From DAOPYU01 sp942493245 (lineage in GTDB: Bacteria; Sumerlaeota; Sumerlaeia; UBA8349): a DNA stretch of 64,000 nt. Location: the NCBI GenBank assembly GCA_942493245.1, contig OW818685.1, positions 4,588,001 to 4,652,000 on the forward strand, in the 5' to 3' direction. Below, one piece after another: positions 11,591 through 20,932 of the stretch; the stretch's first letter is position 1; each line of letters starts with the position of its first letter. The position numbers and the translations under genes are program-made. Under the pieces are notes generated by a model, which saw only the letters and a list, made by a program, of their open reading frames with translations, did not search any database and was not told the origin of the DNA.

Positions 11591-12153
11591 GTTCTTGTGT
11601 CTCCTTAAGTTATTCTGCCACAGCGCGATTCCCTTCCCCCCCGCTTGCGAGCAATTTGCGGGAAAGGACGCTCGGGTCAGCCTGTCACAATCCCATACCG
11701 TCTCACTCGCGTCTGGAATTGTCAAATAAAACCAAAAAAAAGTGCATCGGGCCGGTTCGGGCCGAAAATTTCTTTCTATTATAGGGAGTGGGGGGATAGA
11801 GGAGGGCTTTCTTTGTTTCTCTTCAAAAAAGCCGGTTTACACGTCACGGCGTTCGATTTCCAGAAAAAATTCAAGGAGACGCATCCTGTACTTCCCTCCC
11901 GGATCTTCTCCTCCCGTTGGCAGGAAAAGGAGAATCTCTTTGCATTTTGGCGCCTTCACCCTTAAGGTTTCTTCTGGTAGTGTGCGGGCGGGCGGAAAAA
12001 GGTTCCGGCGCCGCGCAGGGCCAGAGACAGGAAGGGCGCATTTTTAGATCCGTTGCAATTCCTGTCCGGATTTTCCGAAACACACGCATTTCGACGCCTT
12101 TGGGAGGCGCCTCCAGCCTTTGCTCTTATTGAGCGCCCGGTGGTGCAGATCGA
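11591..12153. other. Divergent intergenic region between nifJ and the PASTA-alr-spoIID cluster
   Basis: 563 bp with no supported gene. It must hold the nifJ promoter (minus strand) and the promoter of the PASTA gene (plus strand), but I could not pick convincing boxes. The open frames here have no start signals or recognisable protein features. Confidence 0.5.
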
Positions 12154-13137
12154 ATGTTCAACGCAAAATCGTCGTCGGTTTTCCAATCCAATCGTTTTGT
12201 GTCCGGTCAGCCACGCTCGGATCGCCAGGGATCGCCGACGCCTGCGGCCAACCGCGAACCGCGGGAACGGGGGGTCATTCTGGAACTGATCCTGCGCTTC
12301 TTCTTCTTCGTCTGGTTGATTTTCAAAGTCACGGCGCTCAGCGCGGCGGTGTTCGGCGCGGCGACCTATGTGAGCTACACGGTCATCAATGAGAAGATCA
12401 GCCGCAAGGAGATTCCGGTGCCCAATGTGACCGGCCTGCCCCTGGCCGAGGCGGTCAAAACGCTTCAACAACAGGGCGAGCAGCTCGATCTCAAGGGGAA
12501 AGAACTCTCGCTCAAGGTGGATGAGTACGTGCTCAGCAACGATGTGCGCGAGGGGGAAATCGTCTCGCAGTTTCCCCTCGACGCGACCATCGTAAAGCCC
12601 GGTTCGGTGGTGCGGGTGCGGGTCAGCAAGGGTTCCGCGCTCGAAACGGTGCCGAATGTGATGGGTAAGGATGTTGTGGACGCCGGCGGTGACCTGCGGA
12701 CAGCGAAACTGACGCTGGGAGACAAGACCCACCTGCCCCATTCGACGCTCCCGCTCGATACGGTCATGGCGCAGGATCCCGCCCCCGGCGAGATGATCCA
12801 GAAGGGCGCGCCGGTGCATCTGCTGGTCAGCGCGGGCGTGGCAGGGGAATTGAAGACGATGCCTGATCTGACTGGCTTGACTGTGAGTGACGCGAACTAC
12901 AATAAATTGGTGAAAGCCGATCTTTCCACCATCAACACCAAGCAGGAAGTCCCATCGGAGGGTCCTGCGGGAATCATTCTCTCGCAATCGCCGGTGGCGG
13001 GCGCACTGGTGTCGCGCGATACGAAAATCTCCGTGCAGGTCAGCAAGGCCGCCACGCCGGAACCGGCGGCGGAACCCACCGACGCGCCGGAGCTGGCGCC
13101 CCCCAGAAATGACGTAGGAAAAGCAAATGACCAGTGA
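12154..13137 (+). CDS. Membrane-anchored PASTA-domain protein without a kinase domain
   Basis: The protein has 327 residues: a poorly conserved 40-residue start, one transmembrane helix (about 47-75, FFFFVWLIFKVTALSAAVFG), then three PASTA domains. These begin at PVPNVTGLPLAEA (about 88), TVPNVMGKDVVDAGG (about 166) and TMPDLTGLTVSDA (about 236). A Pro/Ala-rich tail ends it. PASTA domains bind muropeptides or peptidoglycan and are usually found in Ser/Thr kinases or penicillin-binding proteins; here there is no catalytic domain. The gene overlaps alr by 11 bp and the cluster continues into a SpoIID-like gene, so a role in sensing or organising peptidoglycan is likely. The ATG at 12154 has only a weak ribosome-binding site, so the start is uncertain. 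Confidence 0.82.
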   Translation: MFNAKSSSVFQSNRFVSGQPRSDRQGSPTPAANREPRERGVILELILRFFFFVWLIFKVTALSAAVFGAATYVSYTVINEKISRKEIPVPNVTGLPLAEAVKTLQQQGEQLDLKGKELSLKVDEYVLSNDVREGEIVSQFPLDATIVKPGSVVRVRVSKGSALETVPNVMGKDVVDAGGDLRTAKLTLGDKTHLPHSTLPLDTVMAQDPAPGEMIQKGAPVHLLVSAGVAGELKTMPDLTGLTVSDANYNKLVKADLSTINTKQEVPSEGPAGIILSQSPVAGALVSRDTKISVQVSKAATPEPAAEPTDAPELAPPRNDVGKANDQ

Positions 13138-14305
13138 TGTGTGCCGAAGTTCCGAAGCGTTCGCCGTGGCGGGCGCCAACCTGGTCGCCCGCATTTCGCT
13201 GCGCGCGTTTCGCGAGAATATCCGGATGGTCCGGACGCGGCTGGCGCCGGGTGTCGGTTTCGCGGCGCTGGCCAAGTCTGATGGGTATGGGCATGGGGCC
13301 GCGGCCATCGGACGCGTCGCACTCGAGGAAGGGTGCCGGTTTCTGATTGTGGCTTCCTTCGAGGAAGCGCAGGAACTGCGCGCGCAGGGGGTGACGGGCG
13401 ATGTGTTGATCGTCGGTCCGATTTTCCCGGAACAGGCTCCCGAGGTGGTCGCAGGCGGGTTCGCCGTGGCGGGCGCGAGCTTAGACGTCTTGCGCGCGCT
13501 CGAGACGGCGGCAGCCCGCCAGGAGCGCCGCGCCCGCGTCCACCTGAAATTCGACACGGGGATGGGGCGCCTGGGATTTCTCGATGATACGCGCGAACTG
13601 CCTCGAACACTTGAGAAATTCTGCTGTTTCGAGCACCTGGAGTTCGAGGGCGCCATGACGCATTTCTGCGAATCAGATGCGGCGGACCCACAATTTACAC
13701 AGGATCAGGCGCGTCGGTTCCGGCTGGTGCTGCGCGAACTCGAGGCCGTGGGCCTGCGCCCGCGCTGGATTCATGCGGCCAACAGCGACGCCGCCCTGCG
13801 CTACCCGGACCTGGGTTTTTCGATGGTGCGCTCGGGGATTGCGCTTTTCGGCGCCGGTTCGTCCAGTTTGCCCGAGGGCGCCACGCCTCCCCTGCCGGAA
13901 CTCGAACCGGTCATGACGGCGCTGACCCGGGTGGCCGATTTGCGGCAGGTTCCGGCCAATCATCCGATCAGCTACAGCCGCACACATGTGACGCGTCGCC
14001 CGACGCGGCTGGCGATTCTGCCGGTTGGATACGGGGACGGATATCCACGTAGCGCGTCGAATCGGGCGCAGGTGCTGATTCAGGGACAACGCGCTCCGGT
14101 CCTGGGGCGTATCACGATGAACTTGACAGTTGTGGATGTGACTGATATAGGGGACGTGACTCTGGGCGCGCCCGCGCTTCTGTTCGGGCGGTTGGGGAAC
14201 CAGATATTGCGGGTCGAGGAGCTGGCCCACGCGGCCGGAACCATCCCCTACGAAATCCTCTGCAACATGGGACGTCGGTTGCCGCGGGTTTATCTTGAAG
14301 GCTAG
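13127..14305 (+). CDS. alr: Alanine racemase
   Basis: A PLP enzyme that makes D-alanine for peptidoglycan. The protein has 392 residues. The PLP Lys50 is in FAALAKSDGYGHG (usual form VVKANAYGHG). HLKFDTGMGRLGF, MVRSGIALFG and the catalytic Tyr region ISYSRTH followed by LAILPVGYGDGYPR are all recognisable, as is GRITMNLTVVDVT. TAGGAAAAGC precedes the ATG. It overlaps the PASTA gene upstream by 11 bp and the SpoIID-like gene downstream by 11 bp, indicating one transcript and translational coupling. About 15 residues longer than usual at the N-terminus. Confidence 0.95.
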   Translation: MTSDVCRSSEAFAVAGANLVARISLRAFRENIRMVRTRLAPGVGFAALAKSDGYGHGAAAIGRVALEEGCRFLIVASFEEAQELRAQGVTGDVLIVGPIFPEQAPEVVAGGFAVAGASLDVLRALETAAARQERRARVHLKFDTGMGRLGFLDDTRELPRTLEKFCCFEHLEFEGAMTHFCESDAADPQFTQDQARRFRLVLRELEAVGLRPRWIHAANSDAALRYPDLGFSMVRSGIALFGAGSSSLPEGATPPLPELEPVMTALTRVADLRQVPANHPISYSRTHVTRRPTRLAILPVGYGDGYPRSASNRAQVLIQGQRAPVLGRITMNLTVVDVTDIGDVTLGAPALLFGRLGNQILRVEELAHAAGTIPYEILCNMGRRLPRVYLEG

Positions 14306-16070
14306 GAAGGTTTCGCGGAGGGACAAAACACTGAGAAAACAAGACGTTATCTCCGCTTGCGGAACCATTCGCAGCGGCAGGGGGGGAGTTTGCCCCCAAC
14401 TGCCGCCGTTTCTTCGTATTCCCGTTTTTCTCTCGCTTTCTTTCCTGTTTGCTCTGTTTTTTCCCGTTTCTCCGGTGGGTGCGGTTGATCTGGGGAAAGA
14501 TTTCTCCGAACTGCGCGACCGGCAGTATTATATCCGCGTCGGCCTCGAGGATTCGGAGGTCGGAGGCGAACGCACGGCGGTGCGGATCGTGTGCGACGGC
14601 GAGTTTGTGATCCACGACCAGGCGGGCAAGGTTCTGTACACCGGCACGGGCGACTACCCCGTGAAGGTCACCTATGGCGGGAGCGGAGCCTCACTGAGTC
14701 TGACCTATTATTACATCCTGAACACATACGCGGCCACGCAGCGCAAGGATGCCGATGCGTACGCGGAACGGGTTTCCAGTCTGCTGAAACGCCCGGTGGA
14801 TGTGTTGCCCGATCCACGTTCGACTAACAAACTGGCCGTGATGTTCGGTCCCTTGACAACGGCGGAAAAAAACGCCGCCGAGCGCGCGATCAAACAGGCC
14901 TTTCCGGCCGCGGAACTCTACCGTCCCCCCTCCGGGTCGGGTGGCGCCAACCGTCTTGAGGTACGCGACGCGCGGGGCCGGGTACTGGCGCAGTCGTCCG
15001 GTTTCATCGGATTTCGTCCCAAACAACGCGACGGGTTGACGCGCGTCAAGCATGTGCGCGAAAGTTATGCCGCCTGGGCAGAACCCGGGATGTGGCGCAC
15101 CAAGGACAACCGCGCCTACCGGGGTATGATCGAGGTGTGGATCAATCCGAAAAAGAATCTCTCGATTATCAACCGGGTTTTCCTCGAACACTATCTGTAC
15201 GGGGTGGTGCAGCCGGAAATCGGGGCCAATGCGCCGTTTGAAATCAAGAAGGTCCAGGCGGTGATTTCCCGCTCGGAAGTGATCGCCAAACTGCGCATGC
15301 ACCGCCACGACGGCTGGCATTACGACACATGCGACCAGCAGTGCTGCCAGGTGTACAAGGGTGCGCTGGTCGAGTCGCCCGACTCGAACGCCGCGGTCGA
15401 GGCCTCCTGGGGCCAGGTCTGCGTCTATGGCGACAATATCGCCGACGCCGTTTACTCGCATTCGTGCGGGGGAGTCACGGCCAGCACGGAAGACCTGTGG
15501 GGCGGGGAGGCGAAAGCCTACCTGCGCAGCACGATGGATTCCGCGGCCTACAAAGAGCAACCGGAACTGGGCAGCGACGCGGCAGCCCGGCGGTTCCTGA
15601 CCTCGAACGCGCCTTGTTTCTGCAACCCGAATCAGAAGGGGTTCCCCGACCCCGGTGAAAGCAGTTTCCGCTGGACACAGTCCTACACGGCCGCCACTCT
15701 GGCGCAGCAACTCGGAGAGTCGCAGGGGGGCAATATGGGCCGGGTGCTGGATATTCGAGTTGTCACGCGAACCAAATCCGGACGGGTCAAGAGAATTGAT
15801 GTCGCAACGAGCAACAAGGGCGTGGTGTCGCTCACGCGCGAGATGTCCATCCGCGGCGCGCTGAAGATCAAGAGTACATTTTTCGTCATCGAGCCTCAAC
15901 ACGACGGGCAAGGTCGCCTGACGCGCCTGACGATTCGGGGAGCGGGCTATGGCCACGGCGTGGGCCTCTGTCAGGTCGGCGCAATCATGATGGCCAAGTA
16001 CGGCTACAACTACCTCGACATCCTGAAACACTATTTCCGCGGTGTGGGTATCTGGCGCATTTACCAATAG
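14295..16070 (+). CDS. SpoIID/LytB-domain protein, exported
   Basis: Up to 591 residues. A signal peptide (FLRIPVFLSLSFLFALFF, about 39-56) is followed by a region including about 135-210 (YYYILNTYAATQRKDADAYAE onward) with the look of a SPOR-like domain. The SpoIID domain follows (about 270-585): FLEHYLYGVVQPEIG, VQAVISRSEVIAKL, then DQQCCQVYKG, DAVYSHSCGG and GAGYGHGVGLCQVGA. SpoIID is a lytic transglycosylase acting on denuded glycan in spore formers; homologues are widespread in non-sporulating Gram-negatives. Here it shares an operon with a PASTA protein and alr, which supports a peptidoglycan role. The annotated start is a TTG overlapping the alr stop without a clear ribosome-binding site, so the true start may be downstream. 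Confidence 0.88.
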   Translation: MKARKVSRRDKTLRKQDVISACGTIRSGRGGVCPQLPPFLRIPVFLSLSFLFALFFPVSPVGAVDLGKDFSELRDRQYYIRVGLEDSEVGGERTAVRIVCDGEFVIHDQAGKVLYTGTGDYPVKVTYGGSGASLSLTYYYILNTYAATQRKDADAYAERVSSLLKRPVDVLPDPRSTNKLAVMFGPLTTAEKNAAERAIKQAFPAAELYRPPSGSGGANRLEVRDARGRVLAQSSGFIGFRPKQRDGLTRVKHVRESYAAWAEPGMWRTKDNRAYRGMIEVWINPKKNLSIINRVFLEHYLYGVVQPEIGANAPFEIKKVQAVISRSEVIAKLRMHRHDGWHYDTCDQQCCQVYKGALVESPDSNAAVEASWGQVCVYGDNIADAVYSHSCGGVTASTEDLWGGEAKAYLRSTMDSAAYKEQPELGSDAAARRFLTSNAPCFCNPNQKGFPDPGESSFRWTQSYTAATLAQQLGESQGGNMGRVLDIRVVTRTKSGRVKRIDVATSNKGVVSLTREMSIRGALKIKSTFFVIEPQHDGQGRLTRLTIRGAGYGHGVGLCQVGAIMMAKYGYNYLDILKHYFRGVGIWRIYQ

Positions 16071-16072
16071 CG

Positions 16073-16213
16073 CTCTATTCAACCGTTTTGCCCCTTTTTG
16101 TAGTTCGGGCCTTCAGCCCTTGTGAAAAAAGGGACACCAATCCTGGGGCGACGCTTCGTTTGCCCCAGGCTGGTATAAATCCGCGCCGTTGGCGCTTCAA
16201 CCCCGGTTTTCAG
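16073..16213 (+). repeat. Family B dispersed repeat (B1)
   Basis: About 140 bp in the gap before the cyclase gene. It contains hairpins GGGCC-TTCA-GCCC (about 16108), CCTGGGGCGACG...TGCCCCAGG (16142-16169) and GCGCCGTTGGCGC (about 16183-16195), and ends CTTCAACCCCGGTTTTCAGG. The ends resemble those of family A. Near-identical sequence occurs inverted at 38016-38149. The rest of the 16071-16399 gap holds nothing I can identify. Confidence 0.8.
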
Positions 16214-16399
16214 GATGGTACGGAAAAACTTCAGCCCGTGGTATTGATCCCGGCCCTCTGAACTGTTCGTTCGAGACAGGAAAAATAGTCTCGGGTTAGA
16301 AGTCTTTTGCTTGATCTGGAACCCCGTCTTCCTCATAATGGCACGGTCGAATGTTACGACGACATCCGGCCTTCGCCGAACGAAAGAGACCGGTGCCCG

Positions 16400-18148
16400 A
16401 TGCCTTGGCTGTTGCTCGAAGAACCCCATTCCCCCCCCCGCCAGTTCGACCTGAGCGCGATGTCTCTGGTGTTCGTGGGACGTGAGCGCGGCAATACGCT
16501 GGCGCTGCCCGATCCACGCGTCTCGCGCCGCCATTTCCTGATTGAAGAACGCAACGGACGCCATATCCTGACCAGCTTGTCCAAGACCCAGGCCACGCTG
16601 GTCAACGGCGCCCCGGTCGCCAGCGCCGAACTGCGCGAAGGCGACCGGATCACTGCCGGGGACACTCAGTTGACATTCTCCCGAATTCAACGGGACCCGC
16701 ACCCTTCCCGACAGATCACCCCATTATCCTCCGGACCCTCAATCAACACTTCGCCTCCCACACCCTCTTCTGGAAAGTCCCTTGAGCCGTTTTCCGACAC
16801 GCCTGCTCTCCTCCTCACGCGGCCCGTCAATGAGAAGGAAGTCCGGCTGTCGGTTCCTCTCAACATCGAAAAGACCGTGTATTTTGCGCCCGACGCGCTG
16901 GCGGACGTTCTGCAACCCATCGCCACCAGCAATCCGAAAGAAAACCGGTTCGAGGCCGTCGCCCTGGCCAAGCGACCCTCGGGCGCCCAGACGGACCAGC
17001 ATCTGGCCGAACGGCTCCACCTTCTCCAGGAAATCGGACGGGAAATGGTCTGTCAACTGGATCTGGATCGGCTGCTCGAATACCTGCTCGATAAAATTTT
17101 CTCGGTCTTGGCGGTGGATAACGGCCTGATTCTGTTGACCGACCCCACCAACCCGGAAAAACTCGAACCCCGCGCCGTGCGCTTGTGCCGCAAATCGAAC
17201 GGAGGGGGGGAGCGGCTGCGCGTCAGTCAGACCCTCCTGCAGCGGGTTTTGAAGGAACAAGTCGGCTTCCTGTGCGCCGACACGCAGACCGACGCCTCGC
17301 TTCAGGCCCAGCAGAGCATCGTGGCCTTTGGCATGCGCTCCATTCTGTGCGTCCCTCTGCTGTTGCAGAATGAACTTCTCGGGATCATCCACGTGGACAG
17401 TGAAACCCAGCGGGCTATTTTTTCCTCCGACGATCTGGATCTTCTGACGGCGCTGGCCAATCAGGCGGCCCTGTGCGTCAGCAACGCCCGCCTGCACGAC
17501 CGAATCGTACGCGAGGCGACTCTGCGCGCCAACCTCGAGCGTTTCTTTTCGCCCGCTATCGCCCGCAAGATCGCCAACAATGAGATTGACCTGGAACCCA
17601 GCAGTGTCGAGGTCGTCATCCTTTTCAGCGACATCCGCAACTTCACGCGGATGTGCGAGGAATCCAACCCGGTCGAAGTTCTGCGGTGTCTCAACGACTA
17701 TTTCGCCGCGATGGCCGATCTCGTGTTCGAGTATGGCGGACATTGCGACAAATTCATCGGCGACGCCCTGTTGGCGGTCTTTGGAAGCCCCCTGCCCGAT
17801 GTGAATGCGTCCATCAACGCCGCCCGGTGCGCCGAGAAAATGATCCATCGCCTCCGGGAAATGCGCTTCTCGATCGGCGAAATCGCGATCGGAATCGGAC
17901 TCCATTGCGGCAAGGTGATCCACGGGAAAATCGGGTCCGACGAACGCCTGTTGCAATATACCGTTCTGGGCGACACCGTCAACACCGCGGCGCGCCTCAG
18001 CGACGTGGCGGGTTCCAACCAGATTGTCCTCTCGCCTCAGATGCTTCTGGCCTTGGGGGAGATCGTCGAGACCCAGGCCCTGGGACGCGTGCGCCTCAAG
18101 GGCAAACGCCAGCCCATGGAAACCTTCGAACTCGTCAAATGCAAATAG
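16400..18148 (+). CDS. FHA-GAF-class III nucleotidyl cyclase
   Basis: A 582-residue cytoplasmic signalling enzyme. The FHA domain (about 10-95) has GRERGN, SRRH and LVNG, the phosphothreonine-binding loop residues. A linker follows, then a GAF domain (about 215-375) and a class III adenylate/guanylate cyclase domain (about 395-580). The cyclase has the metal-binding Asp in LFSDIRNFT, the second Asp in DKFIGDALLAVFG (the preceding Lys favours ATP), and LGDTVNTAARL with the Asp, Asn and Arg expected of an active adenylate cyclase. So it probably makes cAMP in response to a phosphoprotein (FHA) and a small ligand (GAF). I chose ATG 16400 since it begins the FHA domain; the frame is open to 16307. 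No kinase or cAMP receptor is adjacent. Confidence 0.92.
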   Translation: MPWLLLEEPHSPPRQFDLSAMSLVFVGRERGNTLALPDPRVSRRHFLIEERNGRHILTSLSKTQATLVNGAPVASAELREGDRITAGDTQLTFSRIQRDPHPSRQITPLSSGPSINTSPPTPSSGKSLEPFSDTPALLLTRPVNEKEVRLSVPLNIEKTVYFAPDALADVLQPIATSNPKENRFEAVALAKRPSGAQTDQHLAERLHLLQEIGREMVCQLDLDRLLEYLLDKIFSVLAVDNGLILLTDPTNPEKLEPRAVRLCRKSNGGGERLRVSQTLLQRVLKEQVGFLCADTQTDASLQAQQSIVAFGMRSILCVPLLLQNELLGIIHVDSETQRAIFSSDDLDLLTALANQAALCVSNARLHDRIVREATLRANLERFFSPAIARKIANNEIDLEPSSVEVVILFSDIRNFTRMCEESNPVEVLRCLNDYFAAMADLVFEYGGHCDKFIGDALLAVFGSPLPDVNASINAARCAEKMIHRLREMRFSIGEIAIGIGLHCGKVIHGKIGSDERLLQYTVLGDTVNTAARLSDVAGSNQIVLSPQMLLALGEIVETQALGRVRLKGKRQPMETFELVKCK

Positions 18149-18171
18149 GGACGGCGCCTGCGCGCCGTCCC
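18148..18171 (+). terminator. Stem-loop at the end of the cyclase gene
   Basis: GGGACGGCGC (18148-18157), loop CTGC, GCGCCGTCCC (18162-18171). It begins at the last base of the stop codon. No T run follows, so termination is uncertain; it separates two convergent genes. Confidence 0.45.
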
Positions 18172-18217
18172 TGCGACTCTCGATCTGGAAATTTCAACCT
18201 CGACTCGGTCTATACTC

Positions 18218-19813
18218 TCAGGCGCTCAAGTCTTTCCGGAAAAACTGGGGATTGAAAGGCTCCCCCGTCGCCGACTCGATGAACGCATCCCACCGTTTCG
18301 TGGCGCCTGGACGGAAGATTTTTTCTTTCAGAATCGTCCCGACGGCCTTGTTCCCCACAATTTTCCCCTGCGGGCCGATCTCGCGCCGGAGCATTGCCAT
18401 CACCTGAGACGCGAACATCTCACCGAGCAGATAGTTGTGATAATAGACCGGCGCGTCCACGAAGTGCTGTTTCGTCGCCCAGTCCGGACAGGCCAGGCGC
18501 TCGGGCGCCTTCACCCACTGGAACCGCTCGACCGTCTTCCACCACAGGGCGTTGAGATCCTGTTTCGGATCTTCATACAGTCCACGCTCGAAGTAGGCCA
18601 TCACGAGCGCCCAGCGGGCGAAAATCAGAAACCGCCGTCCGTTGTGATTCGCCATCTTCCGTTCGAGATCTTCCGCCTTCGCGCGTTCGACTCCCACCAC
18701 GTCGCTCAGGAAATCCGCGCTGCGCATGATGCGTTCGTTCAGCATCGCGTACCCTTCGGTCGTGATCTGATGCGCCGGACAACGGAGCAGGTAGGCCATC
18801 TGCGGGTCGTAGTTGTGGTCATAGGTCGCGTGGCCGTACTCGTGGAGCATTGTGGACATCCACCGCTCGTTGGGCCGGATATTACACAGCACGCGCACAT
18901 CGCTCGGCGCGTCCGGCGAGATACAGAACGCGTGCTGGCACTTTCCTTCGCGTTCATACAGGTCCGACTGTTCCAGGATTTCGCGGATCGGCAACCCCTG
19001 TCCCACATAATAATCCTCGGTGATTTTCTCGAGGTTTTTATCGGCAAAAATTGGGTCCAGCGTCAAACCCGGTTCCGGGGGTAATTCCTGGAAAAAGGGG
19101 TTGCGATAGTGCCAGGGCCGCAGGTCCGCTTTGGCAATCTTGAACTCCCCAGCCAGGCGCGTGTCGAGGTTTTCCTTGAACTCGCGGAAGAGCGGATCGG
19201 TCATTTTCTCCACTTCTTCCAGAATGGCGAACAGTTGCGAGCACTCCATCTCACTCTGTTCGAGCATAAACTTGTAGTAGTCGGGGCAGCCCAGGCTCTG
19301 GGCGTGTTCGTTGCGCAGGATGGCCAGATCGCGCAGCGCCGGCGCGGTACTCACGCCGATCTGCTTGCGCGCTTCCCACGCGGCCCGCACTTCGTTCGAG
19401 TCGTTCGACTCAATCAAAAGGTCTTCGAGGAAGTTGTTCGAGCGCTTTTCCCCCTTGAATTCTCCCCGAAAACTGTTGAACTGCTGCGCGATGGCGTTCT
19501 GCGTCTCGATGATCTTCCCCAGGACTTTCTTTTTGTCCTGTGCCCCCCGGTAACTCAGATAGATCAACTCGACCTGACGCGCCACGAGCGGGTCGGTAAT
19601 CGAAGCCGCCGCTTTGCGGAAGCCGGTCACTTCCTCGAATTCGTCTGCGCGGCCATAGATCTTGACTTTCTTCTTTTCCAGTTCCGCTTTCCGGTCGAAA
19701 TCTTCTTTGCGCCCCGACCGGTTGGCCGCCCACTCGGCCAGAACCCCCTCTTTAATGACCGGCTTGATCTCCGCCGTGTGTTGCTCCACGAACTCCTTCG
19801 CCGTCCTCGCCAT
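18218..19813 (-). CDS. Gluzincin metallopeptidase, M2/M3 (oligopeptidase) type
   Basis: The protein has 531 residues and no signal peptide. The zinc site is HEYGH at residues 324-328 (in STMLHEYGHATYDHNYD), with a candidate third ligand Glu in TTEGYAML about 28 residues later. The mostly helical sequence and this arrangement fit the M2 (peptidyl-dipeptidase A) and M3 (oligoendopeptidase F) families. These cut short peptides in the cytoplasm or periplasm; the lack of an export signal favours cytoplasmic peptide turnover. GGAGGGGTGACGCA precedes the ATG. Which of M2 and M3 is closer I cannot settle by eye. Confidence 0.82.
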   Translation of the reverse strand: MARTAKEFVEQHTAEIKPVIKEGVLAEWAANRSGRKEDFDRKAELEKKKVKIYGRADEFEEVTGFRKAAASITDPLVARQVELIYLSYRGAQDKKKVLGKIIETQNAIAQQFNSFRGEFKGEKRSNNFLEDLLIESNDSNEVRAAWEARKQIGVSTAPALRDLAILRNEHAQSLGCPDYYKFMLEQSEMECSQLFAILEEVEKMTDPLFREFKENLDTRLAGEFKIAKADLRPWHYRNPFFQELPPEPGLTLDPIFADKNLEKITEDYYVGQGLPIREILEQSDLYEREGKCQHAFCISPDAPSDVRVLCNIRPNERWMSTMLHEYGHATYDHNYDPQMAYLLRCPAHQITTEGYAMLNERIMRSADFLSDVVGVERAKAEDLERKMANHNGRRFLIFARWALVMAYFERGLYEDPKQDLNALWWKTVERFQWVKAPERLACPDWATKQHFVDAPVYYHNYLLGEMFASQVMAMLRREIGPQGKIVGNKAVGTILKEKIFRPGATKRWDAFIESATGEPFNPQFFRKDLSA

Positions 19814-19884
19814 TGCGTCACCCCTCCTCGCCCGAGTTCAGATTCGCCTGATCGGCTCTTTATCCTGCCTGTTCCCCGTTTCCT

Positions 19885-20682
19885 TTACCACTCCTGCCAG
19901 GCTTTGCGCAACACCTGCCTGAGTTCGGTGTGAATCAGTCCGTTGGACGCGACCAGTTCCCGGTCGAAAACCGAGACCTTTGATCCGTCGAACGGACTGC
20001 AAAGGCCGCCCGCTTCCTGGACCAGGAGCACCCCCGCGGCCACATCCCACGGACTGAGGTGTTCTTCCCAGAACGCCTCGGCCCGCCCGCTCGCCACATA
20101 GCACAGGTCGAGCGCCGCGCTGCCCAGCCGCAACACCCCCCGCGCCTTCCCGAGACTCGCCTCGAGAATGTCCATGAAGTGCCGATCGTTCTTCCGATGG
20201 TCGTGGGGAAAGCCGGTCAACAAGAGCGAATCCAACAGTTTTTTCGCCCCCGATACCCGGATGCGCCGCTTATTGAGGAACGCGCCGCCCCCCCGCTTCG
20301 CATAGAACCACTCGCCGCGCGTCGGGTCCACCACGAGCGCCTGAACCGGCTCACCGTCCAGCAACAACCCGATCGAGACCGAAAAGATCGGAATCCCATG
20401 CGCGAAGTTCGTTGTCCCGTCCAGCGGATCAATGATCCAGCAATACCCCGCGACCGGTTCGCGCGTGCCGCCCGATTCCTCGGCCAGAATCGCGTGGTCC
20501 GGGAACGCCTGGCGGATGCGCCGCATCACGGCGCGTTCCGACTTGCGGTCCGCCTCGGTCACCACGTCCACGTCGCTCTTTTTGTCCACAGCACGAATCC
20601 GCCCGAAATGCCGCAACAGAATCTCGACGGCCAATTCGCCCGCCTCGAACATCACCTGCTTCAATTCCCGTTGAGTTGTCAT
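19885..20682 (-). CDS. suhB: Inositol monophosphatase family protein
   Basis: A Mg2+-dependent phosphatase fold of 265 residues. Metal-binding motifs in order: LAEESGG (about residue 71), WIIDPLDGTTNFAHG (about 88) and SPWDVAAGVLLVQEAGG (about 212). Family members hydrolyse inositol or related sugar monophosphates, or nucleotide bisphosphates (CysQ); SuhB also assists rRNA transcription in E. coli. AAAGGTATTTCAAG precedes the ATG. It lies upstream of the peptidase on the same strand with a 71-bp gap. Substrate specificity within the family is uncertain. Confidence 0.9.
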   Translation of the reverse strand: MTTQRELKQVMFEAGELAVEILLRHFGRIRAVDKKSDVDVVTEADRKSERAVMRRIRQAFPDHAILAEESGGTREPVAGYCWIIDPLDGTTNFAHGIPIFSVSIGLLLDGEPVQALVVDPTRGEWFYAKRGGGAFLNKRRIRVSGAKKLLDSLLLTGFPHDHRKNDRHFMDILEASLGKARGVLRLGSAALDLCYVASGRAEAFWEEHLSPWDVAAGVLLVQEAGGLCSPFDGSKVSVFDRELVASNGLIHTELRQVLRKAWQEW

Positions 20683-20760
20683 CTTGAAATACCTTTCAGT
20701 CTTTTTATGGTTGCCGGAAAGAATAGGAGAATTCTTTGGGAAACCAACCTTGTCTTTTCT

Positions 20761-20888
20761 TCGTCATTCCCGCGAAAGCGGGAACCCAGAGCCGGAACAA
20801 TCCGGTTATTGATCCCCGCTTTCCCCCTATTTTCTCTTCTGAATTTCTGACCGTCTATTCTGGATCCCCGCTTTCGCGGGGATGACGA
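20761..20888. repeat. Family C inverted repeat pair (C1)
   Basis: Two 30-bp arms, 20761-20790 (starts TCGTCATTCCCGCGAAAGCG) and 20859-20888 (its complement, 27 of 30 matching), surround 68 bp. Each arm is itself a hairpin (CCCGCGAAAGCGGG). Translated, this repeat gives the VIPAKAGTQ peptide seen in many genomes. It occupies the gap between suhB and the GT87-like gene. Confidence 0.85.
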
Positions 20889-20932
20889 AACAGGGGTTTT
20901 CTGAAAACATGAAGATTCTTTTTGGGAAGGCA

